From the NCBI GenBank assembly GCA_903876445.1, contig CAIQZX010000083.1, positions 1 to 40,833 on the forward strand: a stretch of 40,833 bases of DNA, given 5' to 3'. This document shows positions 26,361 through 35,497 of the stretch, piece after piece; the first letter of the stretch is position 1; every line of letters begins with the position of its first letter. The translations under genes were made by a program, and so were the position numbers. This DNA comes from an uncultured Pseudomonadota bacterium. Its GTDB lineage: Bacteria > Pseudomonadota > Gammaproteobacteria > Methylococcales > Methylomonadaceae. The notes below the pieces were generated by a model. It did not search any database and was not told the origin of the DNA. It saw only the letters and a program-made list of their open reading frames with translations.

Positions 26361-27899
26361 TTAGCGTAACAACGATTTGCCACTCATTTCAGCAGGTGGC
26401 GTTAAACCCAAAATTGCTAATATGGTTGGTGCGATGTCTGCTAAATTGCCACCATCTGCTAGTGTTCCTTCACCTTCAACGTAAACTAACGGCACGACAT
26501 TAGTTGTGTGAGCCGTGTGCGCTTGATGTGTTATTTCGTCCGTCATTTGTTCGATGTTTCCATGATCAGCGGTAACTAGCATTCGTCCACCTACTGATTT
26601 CAAGGCATCAACAACACACTGTAATGAATGATCAATCGCCTCAACGGCTTGAATTGCCGCCTCTAAATTTCCGGTATGACCAACCATATCGCAATTCGCA
26701 TAATTGCAAATAATCACATCATGATTTTCTTCGAGAATGTCTTTTACCAAATGGTAAGTTACTTCGGGCGCATTCATTTCGGGTTGCAAATCATATGTTT
26801 TCACTTTTGGCGAGGGAATTAAAATTCGGTCTTCACCTGCAAACGGTTCATCACGTCCACCATTGAAAAAGAAGGTAACGTGGGCGTATTTTTCTGTTTC
26901 TGCTAAACGTAATTGCGTCATACCAAGTTGCGACAAATAATCGCCCAAACTATTCTTTAAATCCGGAGAGGTGAAAGCAATTGGATAATTAAATTTTTCA
27001 TGATATTGCGTTAAGGTCGCAAAATATCCACGATGCGCTTCGTGATGACGTTCAAATTTATCAAACGTTGTTTCGGTAATCGCTTGGCTAATTTCGCGTG
27101 CGCGATCAGCGCGGAAATTCATAAATACAACGGAATCGTCTAAACCGATTGAAACCACAGATTCTGGTGTGTCTGCAATCAATGTGGGTAATACGAATTC
27201 ATCACTTTCACCGCGTTCATAAGCCGCGTCTAATCCTGCTTGTGCTGTGATTGAGAAATGCGGCGCGTTGGCTTTCATCAACATTTCGTAGGCTTGCGCG
27301 ACACGTTCCCAGCGATTATCTCTGTCCATCGCATAAAAACGACCTGTGATTGATGCAATTTTTCCTGCGCCACATTCACGCATTCTTTGTTCTAAAAAGA
27401 TAAATGAACTGTCGGCACTTTTTGGCGGCACATCGCGTCCGTCTAAAAACGCATGAACATAAATTTTTGAAAGTCCGCGTTTTGCCGCTAATTCGACCAT
27501 CGCCGCAATTTGTGCTTCATGGCTGTGAACGCCACCCGCTGAAAGTAATCCTAAAATATGTAAGGCGTTATCATTTGATTTCGCTTCGTCTACCGCTTTA
27601 CACAAAACGGCATTATCAAAAAAACTGCCATCTACAATCGCATCATTTACCAATGAAAAATCTTGTGGAATATAGCGTCCGCAGCCAATGTGTAAATGCC
27701 CGACTTCAGAATTGCCCATTTGTCCATCGGGCAAGCCCACAACGTGACCAGAACATTTCAAATACGTCATCGGATAGGTTTTTTGTAATTTGTCCCAACA
27801 CGGTGTTTTTGCCAGTGCAATGGCGTTATTTTCGGTTTCTGGTGAATAGCCGAAGCCATCTAAAATTAGTAAAACTAACGGTTTAATGCGTTGTGTCAT
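26361..27899 (-). CDS. gpmI: 2,3-bisphosphoglycerate-independent phosphoglycerate mutase
   Basis: Manganese-dependent glycolytic interconversion of 3- and 2-phosphoglycerate. The ATG at 27899 follows AAGGAA and gives 512 residues, the family length (E. coli 514); the longer track start at 28010 crosses the divergent promoter region. Motifs are LLILDGFGYSP, LPDGQMGNSEVGHLHIG with the phospho-serine (Ser64), HAFLDGRDVPPKSA, FMNFRADRAREI and VTADHGNIEQM with the metal-binding Asp/His. First gene of gpmI-envC-pqqC-sulfatase, divergent from the HIT gene. Confidence 0.97.
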   Translation of the reverse strand: MTQRIKPLVLLILDGFGYSPETENNAIALAKTPCWDKLQKTYPMTYLKCSGHVVGLPDGQMGNSEVGHLHIGCGRYIPQDFSLVNDAIVDGSFFDNAVLCKAVDEAKSNDNALHILGLLSAGGVHSHEAQIAAMVELAAKRGLSKIYVHAFLDGRDVPPKSADSSFIFLEQRMRECGAGKIASITGRFYAMDRDNRWERVAQAYEMLMKANAPHFSITAQAGLDAAYERGESDEFVLPTLIADTPESVVSIGLDDSVVFMNFRADRAREISQAITETTFDKFERHHEAHRGYFATLTQYHEKFNYPIAFTSPDLKNSLGDYLSQLGMTQLRLAETEKYAHVTFFFNGGRDEPFAGEDRILIPSPKVKTYDLQPEMNAPEVTYHLVKDILEENHDVIICNYANCDMVGHTGNLEAAIQAVEAIDHSLQCVVDALKSVGGRMLVTADHGNIEQMTDEITHQAHTAHTTNVVPLVYVEGEGTLADGGNLADIAPTILAILGLTPPAEMSGKSLLR

Positions 27900-28011
27900 G
27901 ATTTTTCCTTTTTCTAAAATTATGATGTTGCTAAGGTGTGAATTGCCGTGCATTATAGCAATACACACGGTCGTTACTTCAAATTCTATTCCACAACGGA
28001 GTTTTCGCAAT

Positions 28012-28425
28012 ATGATTCGTTTTCAATTACATTCGCAACTCGAAAAAGATTGTTTTATTTTAGGTGAATTTGAACTTTGCCAAGTTTTATTGATGAATGA
28101 CAGCCAATTTCCGTGGTTTATTTTAGTGCCAAAACGTGCTGATATTCGTGAAATTTATCAACTTTCTGCTGATGAACAAGTCATATTGATTCAGGAATCG
28201 AGTTATTTGGCGGAAAAATTAGTGACTATTTTTAATGCGGATAAATTGAACATTGCGGCAATCGGCAACATTGTGCCGCAATTACATTTACATCATGTTG
28301 TGCGCTATCAAACCGATAAAGCGTGGGCGATGCCCGTGTGGGGAAAATTCCCTGCTATTCCCTACACTGAGCAACAATTAAATGACTTAAAAGCAAAATT
28401 AACGTCGATAGAATTTATCGCATAG
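28012..28425 (+). CDS. HIT-family (histidine-triad) hydrolase
   Basis: The ATG at 28012, after CGGAG, gives a 137-residue protein; the extra 42 codons in the track ORF lie in the divergent promoter region. Features are WFILVPKRADIREI, LNIAAIGNIVPQLHLHHVVRY and TDKAWAMPVWG. The triad region reads HLHHVV: the first two histidines are present, but a valine occupies the third position of the canonical HxHxHxx, a variant familiar in this gammaproteobacterial HIT subgroup. Such proteins act on nucleotide phosphates; the substrate is unknown. It converges on gspD with a 4-bp gap. Confidence 0.88.
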   Translation: MIRFQLHSQLEKDCFILGEFELCQVLLMNDSQFPWFILVPKRADIREIYQLSADEQVILIQESSYLAEKLVTIFNADKLNIAAIGNIVPQLHLHHVVRYQTDKAWAMPVWGKFPAIPYTEQQLNDLKAKLTSIEFIA

Positions 28426-28429
28426 ATTT

Positions 28430-30559
28430 TTAATTCACCGCCTCATTTTCATAAATTCCACTCAACTTGCGCTTAAATTCGTCTGTAATCATGCCAGCAT
28501 CTTGTCTACTTTTTACAACACGCGGCGTAATTAAAACGACTAATTCCGTTTTGTCCTGATTCTTTGTTTTATTGCCAAACATCGCACCTAAAACAGGGAT
28601 TTGATGTAAAAATGGCACGCCACTATCGCCCGTTGTGTTGTTATCTTTAATCAAGCCGCCTAATACGATGGTTTCACCACTTTGAACAGCAACAGAACTG
28701 GTAATTTCACGGGTTAAAATTGGCGGATTTCCACCATCTGAAGGAACTTCTCCGGGATCTTCAACACTTTGTGTGACTTCCATAGTAACTAATCCGTTTG
28801 CATTAACGCGCGGTTTGATTTTTAGCTTTACACCTGTTTTACGTTGTTGTTGCTGGCTAAAAACATTATTCGTGCTGCCGGTTGTGTTGTTATTTAGTGA
28901 ACCCATCGACCCTGTCATCAACGAAATTTCTTTACCAACTTGCATACTGGCTTCTTGATTATTTAGCACCATCAACGACGGAGAGGAAATGACATTGACA
29001 TTATTATTATTCGCTTCGGCATTTAAAATCGCGCCAATATCTTTGGCATTACTTAAAAATGAATAACCAAATCCACCACTTGCCGCGCCAGCCGCAATCG
29101 CGCCAACATTGTTGGCTTCCATCAGATTTTGACCGCCATTTTTGTGGGAAAAATACCATTGAATACCATATTTCAATGTATCGGTGAGTGTGACTTCAAC
29201 AATGGTTGCATCAACTAAAACTTGTAATGGCATGACATCTAATTGCGTTAATATCGGACGAATAATTTCATATTCTTGCGCGGTTGCAACGATAACTAAT
29301 GAATTATTTGCTTCATCAGCGATAATTCGCACATCGCCGACATTGGAAACTTTTGCATCGCCTGTATTGCCGTTTGATGTCGTGCGGGAGGCAGTTTTTT
29401 TCGTTTCAGAAGACTTGTCTGTTTTATTGGTTAATTCTCCTGCTTTTTTACCGCTAGCAAGTTTCGGTGCTTTTTCACGACGTGATGTGCTGCCGCTAGA
29501 ACTAAAAATATCATTCAATGTATTTGCCAACTCTACTGCGTCAACGTGTTGAACTTTATAAACATTCACTCCACCGCCCGTTGTCGAATTTGCTTTATCT
29601 AAACGTGTAACCCATTGTTCAATATCTTTCAAATAACGCGCTTGATGTGTAATCGCTAAAACCGCATTTAATCGTTCAATTGAAATAAACCGAAAAAATT
29701 GGTCTTCGTCACTTTTGGCTTTTTTATAAAAAACTTCGTCGAGTTCTTTAATCAACGTTTCCGCATCAACGTGTGCGAGTGGAAATAAAGCAAACGAACG
29801 TCCTTTTAAAACATCAACATCGAACGTATTTACCATATCCATAATGCGTGCTAACTCATCAGCCGCTCCGGAAACGACTAATAAATTGCGTCGTCCATCA
29901 ACGGTTAATAACGTTTTTTCATGTAAAAGGGGTTTAATCAAATCAGCAATGTCATTTACCGCCACATTTTTAACGGGAATAACACGCATTTGATAACCCG
30001 ATTTTCCACCGCGATTTGAACTGAAATTCGCGCTGTATAACGCTTCATTTAAGGGTTCAATATGATAAATATCGCCATCTTTTATCAATGCGGCGTTATT
30101 CATACTTAATACCATTTCTAACGTAGGCAATAATTCTTCTTTGCTCAAAGCGTGTGTAGTTTGTAGCGTCACTTTACCGACGACTTTAGGACTGAGAACA
30201 TAATTTTGCGCCAAAATGTCACTCAAAATCACTTTTGCGACCTCACCTAAATCCGCATCGTCAAAATTTAGACTAAATTCGCCTTTTGTTTTTTTTCCGG
30301 TGTTATTTTGTGCTGCTTGCTCGGTTGCCGGAGGCAGTGCGGTCGCATAATCTGAACTGGGATATAACTCACTTTTTGGTTTTTGTATGTCAGATGACAC
30401 AGTTTTGTTTTGTAATTGCGGTATCATTTCGCTTGGCATTGGTGCGTGTGACGTAATGGGCAATTTAGGATGTTTCGGGTTAAGTAATTCACAGCCCGAT
30501 AACGTTGTTAAACTTAAAATGGCAGAAGCTAGAGCAGTTAATTTTTGGGTTGAGTTCAT
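28430..30559 (-). CDS. gspD: Type II secretion outer-membrane secretin GspD, predicted lipoprotein
   Basis: The ATG at 30559 gives 709 residues; the track start at 30637 lies inside gspC. The N-terminus (hydrophobic stretch ending TLSGC, lipobox Cys23) predicts a lipoprotein, unlike most GspD proteins and like the self-piloting liposecretin HxcQ. The N0 domain begins FSLNFDDADLGEVAKVILSD. N1 and N2 follow, then an N3 repeat split by a Ser/Lys/Thr-rich insertion (about 390-435). The secretin core follows with VDATIVEVTL, TGVKLKIKPRVN and GVPFLHQIPVLGAMFG, ending TELVVLITPRVV. It follows gspC by 31 bp. Confidence 0.95.
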   Translation of the reverse strand: MNSTQKLTALASAILSLTTLSGCELLNPKHPKLPITSHAPMPSEMIPQLQNKTVSSDIQKPKSELYPSSDYATALPPATEQAAQNNTGKKTKGEFSLNFDDADLGEVAKVILSDILAQNYVLSPKVVGKVTLQTTHALSKEELLPTLEMVLSMNNAALIKDGDIYHIEPLNEALYSANFSSNRGGKSGYQMRVIPVKNVAVNDIADLIKPLLHEKTLLTVDGRRNLLVVSGAADELARIMDMVNTFDVDVLKGRSFALFPLAHVDAETLIKELDEVFYKKAKSDEDQFFRFISIERLNAVLAITHQARYLKDIEQWVTRLDKANSTTGGGVNVYKVQHVDAVELANTLNDIFSSSGSTSRREKAPKLASGKKAGELTNKTDKSSETKKTASRTTSNGNTGDAKVSNVGDVRIIADEANNSLVIVATAQEYEIIRPILTQLDVMPLQVLVDATIVEVTLTDTLKYGIQWYFSHKNGGQNLMEANNVGAIAAGAASGGFGYSFLSNAKDIGAILNAEANNNNVNVISSPSLMVLNNQEASMQVGKEISLMTGSMGSLNNNTTGSTNNVFSQQQQRKTGVKLKIKPRVNANGLVTMEVTQSVEDPGEVPSDGGNPPILTREITSSVAVQSGETIVLGGLIKDNNTTGDSGVPFLHQIPVLGAMFGNKTKNQDKTELVVLITPRVVKSRQDAGMITDEFKRKLSGIYENEAVN

Positions 30560-30590
30560 GTTTTTTTCGATTTTTAAAATGGCGTAGTAT

Positions 30591-31277
30591 TTACTGTTGA
30601 ATGGGTTCAACGCTTTCGTCAGCAGGTGGCTCAACATTTTGCGATGCGTCCGGTATTTGCAAATTTTGTGGCGGCATTCCTTGTTGTAAACTTTGTTGTA
30701 AATTTTGCTGTGGAATTGGCGGTTGTTGTAGCGGTGGAATACGATTATTACCGTTCATTCCCATTGGTAAAGGCATTTTATTTTTCACTTTTCGTAATAG
30801 CAAAATTTTTGTTTCACCGGCTTGCGTTAACGTCACGTTATCTGTATGAATGTCACTGATTTTCCAGCCATCTAACTCATCACCTAATTTTTGTTTGCGA
30901 TAATTATCTTTAGGCACTTTCGTATTTATGCGACTAAAAAAAGCGGTTGAGCCTTTCGGCGTGACAAAAATTCCTGTTAATTCCCAAACAAACGCCTCAA
31001 CTTTTTTAACAGCCGCAACGGGAACGGTTTCTGGTATTGGTTCATCAACGGGTTTTCGTCCTTTTATAAATAAAGGGCGTTCGACTAAATCGCTGTAACT
31101 GTCTTCGCTTGTTTCGGTCAAATCCAAACTGGGCAATTCTTCGCCTTCAGTTTCATCAGTTTTTGATGGGGATTGTTGGATGTTAGTAGTTTCGCTTTCC
31201 GCGTACCATTCACCAACTAAAACGACCGCAAATAATGTATTTAAAGCAATCAAAACAAAAAGAGTTGAACGATTCAT
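30591..31277 (-). CDS. Type II secretion GspC/GspN-like inner-membrane protein
   Basis: The 228-residue protein has one N-terminal membrane helix (LFVLIALNTLFAVVLVGEWY), an acidic linker, the motif LVERPLFIKGRKPV, and an HR-like domain (about 90-165: VWELTGIFVTPKGSTAFFSR, KLGDELDGWKISDIHTDNVTL). A Pro/Gln-rich tail replaces the PDZ domain of classical GspC. HR domains contact the secretin N0 domain, which fits the next gene, gspD. The ATG overlaps the gspM stop by 4 bp. Databases may call such proteins GspN or GspC; the exact name is uncertain. Confidence 0.75.
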   Translation of the reverse strand: MNRSTLFVLIALNTLFAVVLVGEWYAESETTNIQQSPSKTDETEGEELPSLDLTETSEDSYSDLVERPLFIKGRKPVDEPIPETVPVAAVKKVEAFVWELTGIFVTPKGSTAFFSRINTKVPKDNYRKQKLGDELDGWKISDIHTDNVTLTQAGETKILLLRKVKNKMPLPMGMNGNNRIPPLQQPPIPQQNLQQSLQQGMPPQNLQIPDASQNVEPPADESVEPIQQ

Positions 31278-31858
31278 GCGGCAGGTTTTTTCATAAAACT
31301 AATGGCTTGGAAGTTGACACTTAATTCATTGCTGGGATCAATTTGATGTGTGACTTTATTTCGGACACCACGCATAGGACGAATGTCGATTTGTTCAACG
31401 ACAACAAGCGGTGTGGCAGTTTCGATTTTATGTAATACCGCGCGTAAAACCTCGCTATTTCCCGTCATACGAACGTTAATAGGAATACGATTGAAATTAT
31501 TTTTTGTAATGACGGGTAATCCTTGAGTGCTGCTTAGTTGACCGCCTGATTCAATAATCGCTTGTTTAATCATTTCTTGTAATTCTGCGGACGCTAACGC
31601 GCTCGTATTTTGTGTGCTTAAATAATTTTGGTCAGTTACTTGGGTTTTTAACGTTTCCATTTCGTTGAGAACGCTTTGTTTGCGTGACAGAATTCGTTGA
31701 TATTGTTCAAAACGAAAACCTAACGCATTTTTTTCTTCATGTAAGGCTAATCCTTGATTTATTAACGGTAAAATAATGATAAAACTTATAAAACTCATCA
31801 CAGCTAACAACAAACCAACCGCTAGCCAACGTTCATTTTTGTTATTCTGGCGTACCAT
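31274..31858 (-). CDS. gspM: Type II secretion GspM (GspMb/PilO-like)
   Basis: The ATG at 31858 is preferred; the track's start two codons earlier is a TTG. The 194-residue protein has a membrane helix (WLAVGLLLAVMSFISFIIILPLI), a coiled coil, and a periplasmic ferredoxin-like domain (LQEMIKQAIIESGGQL, IPINVRMTGNSEVLRAVLHKIE, PLVVVEQIDIRPMRG) typical of the GspM type-b/PilO family. It pairs with GspL in the inner-membrane platform. The reading frame overlaps the gspL end by 17 bp. Confidence 0.85.
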   Translation of the reverse strand: MVRQNNKNERWLAVGLLLAVMSFISFIIILPLINQGLALHEEKNALGFRFEQYQRILSRKQSVLNEMETLKTQVTDQNYLSTQNTSALASAELQEMIKQAIIESGGQLSSTQGLPVITKNNFNRIPINVRMTGNSEVLRAVLHKIETATPLVVVEQIDIRPMRGVRNKVTHQIDPSNELSVNFQAISFMKKPAA

Positions 31859-33065
31859 TTTCAATCACCACTTCTTCAGTTGTTACGTCCTCAACCGTCG
31901 TTTCAGTTGACGTTTCGTCAATCGATTCGTTTATCGGTTCGACAGTCTTTTCAGTTGTCACGTCACTGTTTTCAGTATTGGCGGGTTTTGTAATTTCAGC
32001 CGTAATTTGAAAACGCTCCATGCCGCTGGCTTTATCTTGCGTTACTGGCGAGGCAAAACTGGCTTTGGCAAAATAGTCTGACGCTTCCAAATCTGCAAGC
32101 AAATTAGATGCCGTTGGTGATTCGCCTTGTAATTGCAATTGTCCATCGCTGTATTGTAAATAGGAAAGCCAACTATCATTTTTTAATAAAACACTGATTT
32201 CATTAAGAATCACAACAACCGGTGGCACCGCAATTTTTTCGTTAATAAGAGCCTGATTTTCTTCTCGTATGGAATCCATGTCGGCTTGCAATGTTTTAAT
32301 CGCTTTCACTTCTTTTTCAATTTTGGAAATTTGCGTTTGTAACGTTTCAACCGCTTGATATTCCAGCCAAACCGGTAAGGCTAAACTGGTTAAACTTAAA
32401 ATTGCCAGCAACATCAATAATCCACCAACAATCCAACGCGAGGTATTTGTTGTTTTGGGTTGTAAATGCGTTGGCAATAAATTATAAGCGGAATGCAGTT
32501 GTTGCAAGTTATTCGGGCAATTTTCAACGTCAACAAACTGCGGTGTTATTCCGAGCGTTTTACAATTCGTATAAAGCGTTTCCAATAATTTGCGCGGCAC
32601 AAGTAATAATTGCGCGACAATTTGCGCGGCTTCCGTATCGATACGCTCGAGGCGAGTGGCAAAATAAACGTGGTCAGCTTTAAATGGACTGTAACGATCT
32701 AATTCGTAACTTACAACTTGAGAAATGTTGGATTGCGCGGCAAGCGGTAAGTTTAATGTTTTGTTTAGCGCGTCATGATTTGATAAACGCAAAATGAAAA
32801 TTGCATTTTTAAAGCGTTCGGCATTAAGGATATTTTTAATTGTTTCTACGCTAGAAATATCTCGCGCCACAGTCGTTAAAAATTCTTGATTCCCGTTGAT
32901 TTCATAACTCAATTCGAGTTGCGCGTTAATCGGACGAATAATAATCGCGGCATTTGGTGCGTAGAAAAACTGTCGGATTTTAATTGGAACGAGAAAAGAT
33001 AATTCCCGCCCCCACCATCTTAGAAAAGGTTTGATTTCAATTGTAAGGTTTTTGTTTAAATTCAT
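31842..33065 (-). CDS. gspL: Type II secretion GspL (PilM/PilN-like)
   Basis: The 407-residue protein combines a cytoplasmic PilM/GspL-like part (about 30-200; LNLPLAAQSNISQVVSYELDRYSPF is the recognisable core) with one membrane helix (about 213-235, WIVGGLLMLLAILSLTSLALPVWL). A coiled coil and a PilN-like periplasmic domain follow (VVVILNEISVLLKNDSWLSYLQY), then a long Thr/Glu-rich acidic tail. GspL links the GspE ATPase to the periplasmic platform. It is the first gene of a gspL-M-C-D set; gspE, F and the pseudopilins are not in the window. It is divergent from ilvA across 182 bp without other genes. Confidence 0.88.
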   Translation of the reverse strand: MNLNKNLTIEIKPFLRWWGRELSFLVPIKIRQFFYAPNAAIIIRPINAQLELSYEINGNQEFLTTVARDISSVETIKNILNAERFKNAIFILRLSNHDALNKTLNLPLAAQSNISQVVSYELDRYSPFKADHVYFATRLERIDTEAAQIVAQLLLVPRKLLETLYTNCKTLGITPQFVDVENCPNNLQQLHSAYNLLPTHLQPKTTNTSRWIVGGLLMLLAILSLTSLALPVWLEYQAVETLQTQISKIEKEVKAIKTLQADMDSIREENQALINEKIAVPPVVVILNEISVLLKNDSWLSYLQYSDGQLQLQGESPTASNLLADLEASDYFAKASFASPVTQDKASGMERFQITAEITKPANTENSDVTTEKTVEPINESIDETSTETTVEDVTTEEVVIENGTPE

Positions 33066-33247
33066 TGAGTTAAAAATTTTAGGTTTATCACATCAATCGA
33101 TGGGTTAAAAAAGTTTTGTATTAAGCATTTGTTCATAAGAAATCGGTTTTACAATTTTTGATTTTTTAGTCGCAAGCAAAAGTAACTCGCGTCGCTTATG
33201 TGATAATAGTGCATTATTCTTCCACTTATCAGCGAATTTTTAATTTT

Positions 33248-34789
33248 ATGCCTTTACGCTACATCGAAAAAATCTTACGCGCATCTGTTTATGATGTCGC
33301 CATTGAAACGCCTTTAGATTTCGCCAAAACACTTTCAAGTCGAACAAAAAACAAAATTTTTCTAAAACGCGAAGATTTACAATCCGTATTTTCGTTCAAA
33401 TTGCGTGGTGCGTACAACAAAATGGCGTTACTCAGTCATGCTGAAAAAGCTTTAGGCGTAATTGCGGCTTCTGCGGGAAATCACGCACAAGGTGTGGCAT
33501 TATCCGCACAACGCTTAGGTATCAACGCTTTAATCGTGATGCCAACGACAACTCCTGAAATTAAAATTCAATCGGTTAAAGCAATGGGAGCGCAAATCGT
33601 TTTATTTGGCGATTCTTATAGCGAATCTTACGAACACGCTTACGAATTAGCCGAAAAATCAGGGCGCGTTTTTATTCATCCTTACGATGACGATGACGTT
33701 ATTGCAGGACAAGGTACCGTCGCAATGGAAATCTTACGCCAACAAACGGGGAAATTAGAAGCAATTTTTGTTCCGGTAGGTGGCGGCGGATTGATTGCCG
33801 GGATTGCAGTTTATGCAAAATTTGTCCGTCCGAACATTAAAATTATTGGTGTTGAACCTGAAGATTCGGATTGTTTAAATCGGGCTTTAAAAGCCGGTGA
33901 ACGGGTTATTTTAGAACAAGTTGGTTTATTTGCGGATGGTGTGGCGGTTAAGCAAATCGGCGCAGAACCGTTTGCATTAGCCCGAAAATATGTAGACGAA
34001 GTGATTACGGTTTCGACAGATGAAATTTGTGCTGCGATTAAAGATATTTTTGATGATACGCGCTCAATTGCTGAACCGGCTGGCGCGTTGGCAACAGCCG
34101 GTTTAAAAAAATATGTCGAGCGTGAAAATATAACTGGTCAAACGTTAGTCGCTATCGATAGTGGCGCGAATATCAATTTTGACCGTTTGCGTTATGTGGC
34201 GGAACGCGCACAAGTGGGCGAATATCGAGAAATTTTATTAGCTGTTACCATTCCAGAAATCGCCGGTAGTTTCTTACGTTTCTGTCAATTATTAAATGGA
34301 CGCAATATCACCGAATTTAATTATCGTTATTTTGATTTATCCAATGCTCAGGTTTTTGTTGGTATTTCGAGTAGCGGCGAATTTAAAGATCGTGCGGCAT
34401 TGATTGCCGATTTACAAGAAAAAGGGTTTGATGTTGTCGATATGACAGCGAATGATTTAGCGAAAGAACATATTCGTTACATGGTCGGTGGTCACGCACC
34501 TTGCGAATTGAATGAACTTATTTATAGCGTCGAATTTCCCGAACGACCAAGTGCGTTACTTAATTTTTTAACGGAATTAGGTGGGCGGTGGAATATCAGT
34601 TTATTTCATTATCGCAATCACGGTGCGGCATTCGGCAAAGTATTGATGGGATTGCAAATGGAAACTACGCAGCAAGCCAATTTTCATGCTTGTTTAAATG
34701 CGCTGGGTTTTAGTTATCATGAAGAAACCCATAATCCAGCGTATCGATTATTTTCAGGTGGAAAAAGTGGTGTTACAACCGACTTTTAA
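33248..34789 (+). CDS. ilvA: Biosynthetic threonine dehydratase
   Basis: PLP enzyme deaminating threonine to 2-oxobutanoate, the first committed step to isoleucine. The ATG at 33248 gives 513 residues, matching E. coli IlvA (514); the track start at 33200 is too early. FKLRGAYNKM carries the PLP lysine (Lys51), SAGNHAQG the substrate loop, and VPVGGGGLIAGIA the phosphate-binding glycines. Two C-terminal ACT-like regulatory domains (about 330-505; AGSFLRFCQLL, GGRWNISLFHYRNHG) predict isoleucine feedback control. Its 3' end overlaps the convergent fchA by 17 bp. Confidence 0.97.
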   Translation: MPLRYIEKILRASVYDVAIETPLDFAKTLSSRTKNKIFLKREDLQSVFSFKLRGAYNKMALLSHAEKALGVIAASAGNHAQGVALSAQRLGINALIVMPTTTPEIKIQSVKAMGAQIVLFGDSYSESYEHAYELAEKSGRVFIHPYDDDDVIAGQGTVAMEILRQQTGKLEAIFVPVGGGGLIAGIAVYAKFVRPNIKIIGVEPEDSDCLNRALKAGERVILEQVGLFADGVAVKQIGAEPFALARKYVDEVITVSTDEICAAIKDIFDDTRSIAEPAGALATAGLKKYVERENITGQTLVAIDSGANINFDRLRYVAERAQVGEYREILLAVTIPEIAGSFLRFCQLLNGRNITEFNYRYFDLSNAQVFVGISSSGEFKDRAALIADLQEKGFDVVDMTANDLAKEHIRYMVGGHAPCELNELIYSVEFPERPSALLNFLTELGGRWNISLFHYRNHGAAFGKVLMGLQMETTQQANFHACLNALGFSYHEETHNPAYRLFSGGKSGVTTDF

Positions 34790-35402
34790 CCAGTTCGTAA
34801 ATTTCTTGGCTGGCAATTTCTGCATTATCCAAAATGGCGGTTAATTCGGCGATTTTTGCATCAGCAAATTCTCTATCTTTCAAACTCGCGGCATTGATAT
34901 AAACATTCAATGCCGCACTTTTTAATGCCGCATAACCCGACATAACTGCCACGCCAGCATCGCTAACCACAGCAACACTGCCTTTTTCTGCCGCGCAACG
35001 ACTGAGTGTAATAATTTCAGCACAGGCTTTTGCACAAGCGAGCGGTACATCAGTTGCGTCTTTTAAAACCAATTGAATCGCCGCACTACGCGCAGTTTTT
35101 TCATCGTCAGTATCTTTTGGCAAACCATAAGTTGTCATTAAACGATTAAAAACCTCTATGTCAGCTTTAATCATATTCGTTAATTTTTCGCGCAAGGTTT
35201 CGGACTTCTCAAGCAAATCCAACATTTCAGTTTCAATTTCTGCATATTTCGGTTTTCCAATCGTTAAATTACAAACCATGCTTGTTAATGCGGCGGCTTG
35301 TGCGCCCATTAACGCTGCTGCACTTCCGCCGCCGGGTGTTGCCGATTTACTTGCCAATGTGTCGAGATAATTTTGCAACGAGTTGTCTTTAATTTCTGTC
35401 AT
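34773..35402 (-). CDS. fchA: Formimidoyl-THF cyclodeaminase / methenyl-THF cyclohydrolase family (FchA-like)
   Basis: The 209-residue protein is a stand-alone FTCD_C domain: SATPGGGSAAALMGAQAAALTSMVCNLTIG at the N-terminus, then ADIEVFNRLMTTYGLP, DATDVPLACAKACAEI and VVSDAGVAVMSGYAALKSAALNVYIN. In methylotrophs such proteins (FchA) hydrolyse methenyl-H4folate to formyl-H4folate; elsewhere they are formimino-H4folate cyclodeaminases of histidine degradation. No hut genes are present, which favours FchA, but mtdA is not here either. It is divergent from the ATP-grasp gene (95-bp shared upstream region), which in methylotrophs would fit pterin/folate C1 chemistry. Confidence 0.8.
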   Translation of the reverse strand: MTEIKDNSLQNYLDTLASKSATPGGGSAAALMGAQAAALTSMVCNLTIGKPKYAEIETEMLDLLEKSETLREKLTNMIKADIEVFNRLMTTYGLPKDTDDEKTARSAAIQLVLKDATDVPLACAKACAEIITLSRCAAEKGSVAVVSDAGVAVMSGYAALKSAALNVYINAASLKDREFADAKIAELTAILDNAEIASQEIYELVKSRL

Positions 35403-35497
35403 ATTTTAATTGAAGTTTAAGTTAAGGATTTTCTGGATATAAAACTGGACTTAGTTTTGCTATCATTCAAAGCAACATTATCGCAGAATCACAACTT

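Noticed and set aside
27404-27886. 160-aa plus-strand ORF opposite gpmI
   Set aside because: Antisense shadow of a well-conserved gene, with no family resemblance.
27886-28011. N-terminal 42 codons of the HIT ORF
   Set aside because: They cover the divergent gpmI promoter and ribosome site and do not resemble HIT proteins; the ATG at 28012 has its own ribosome site.
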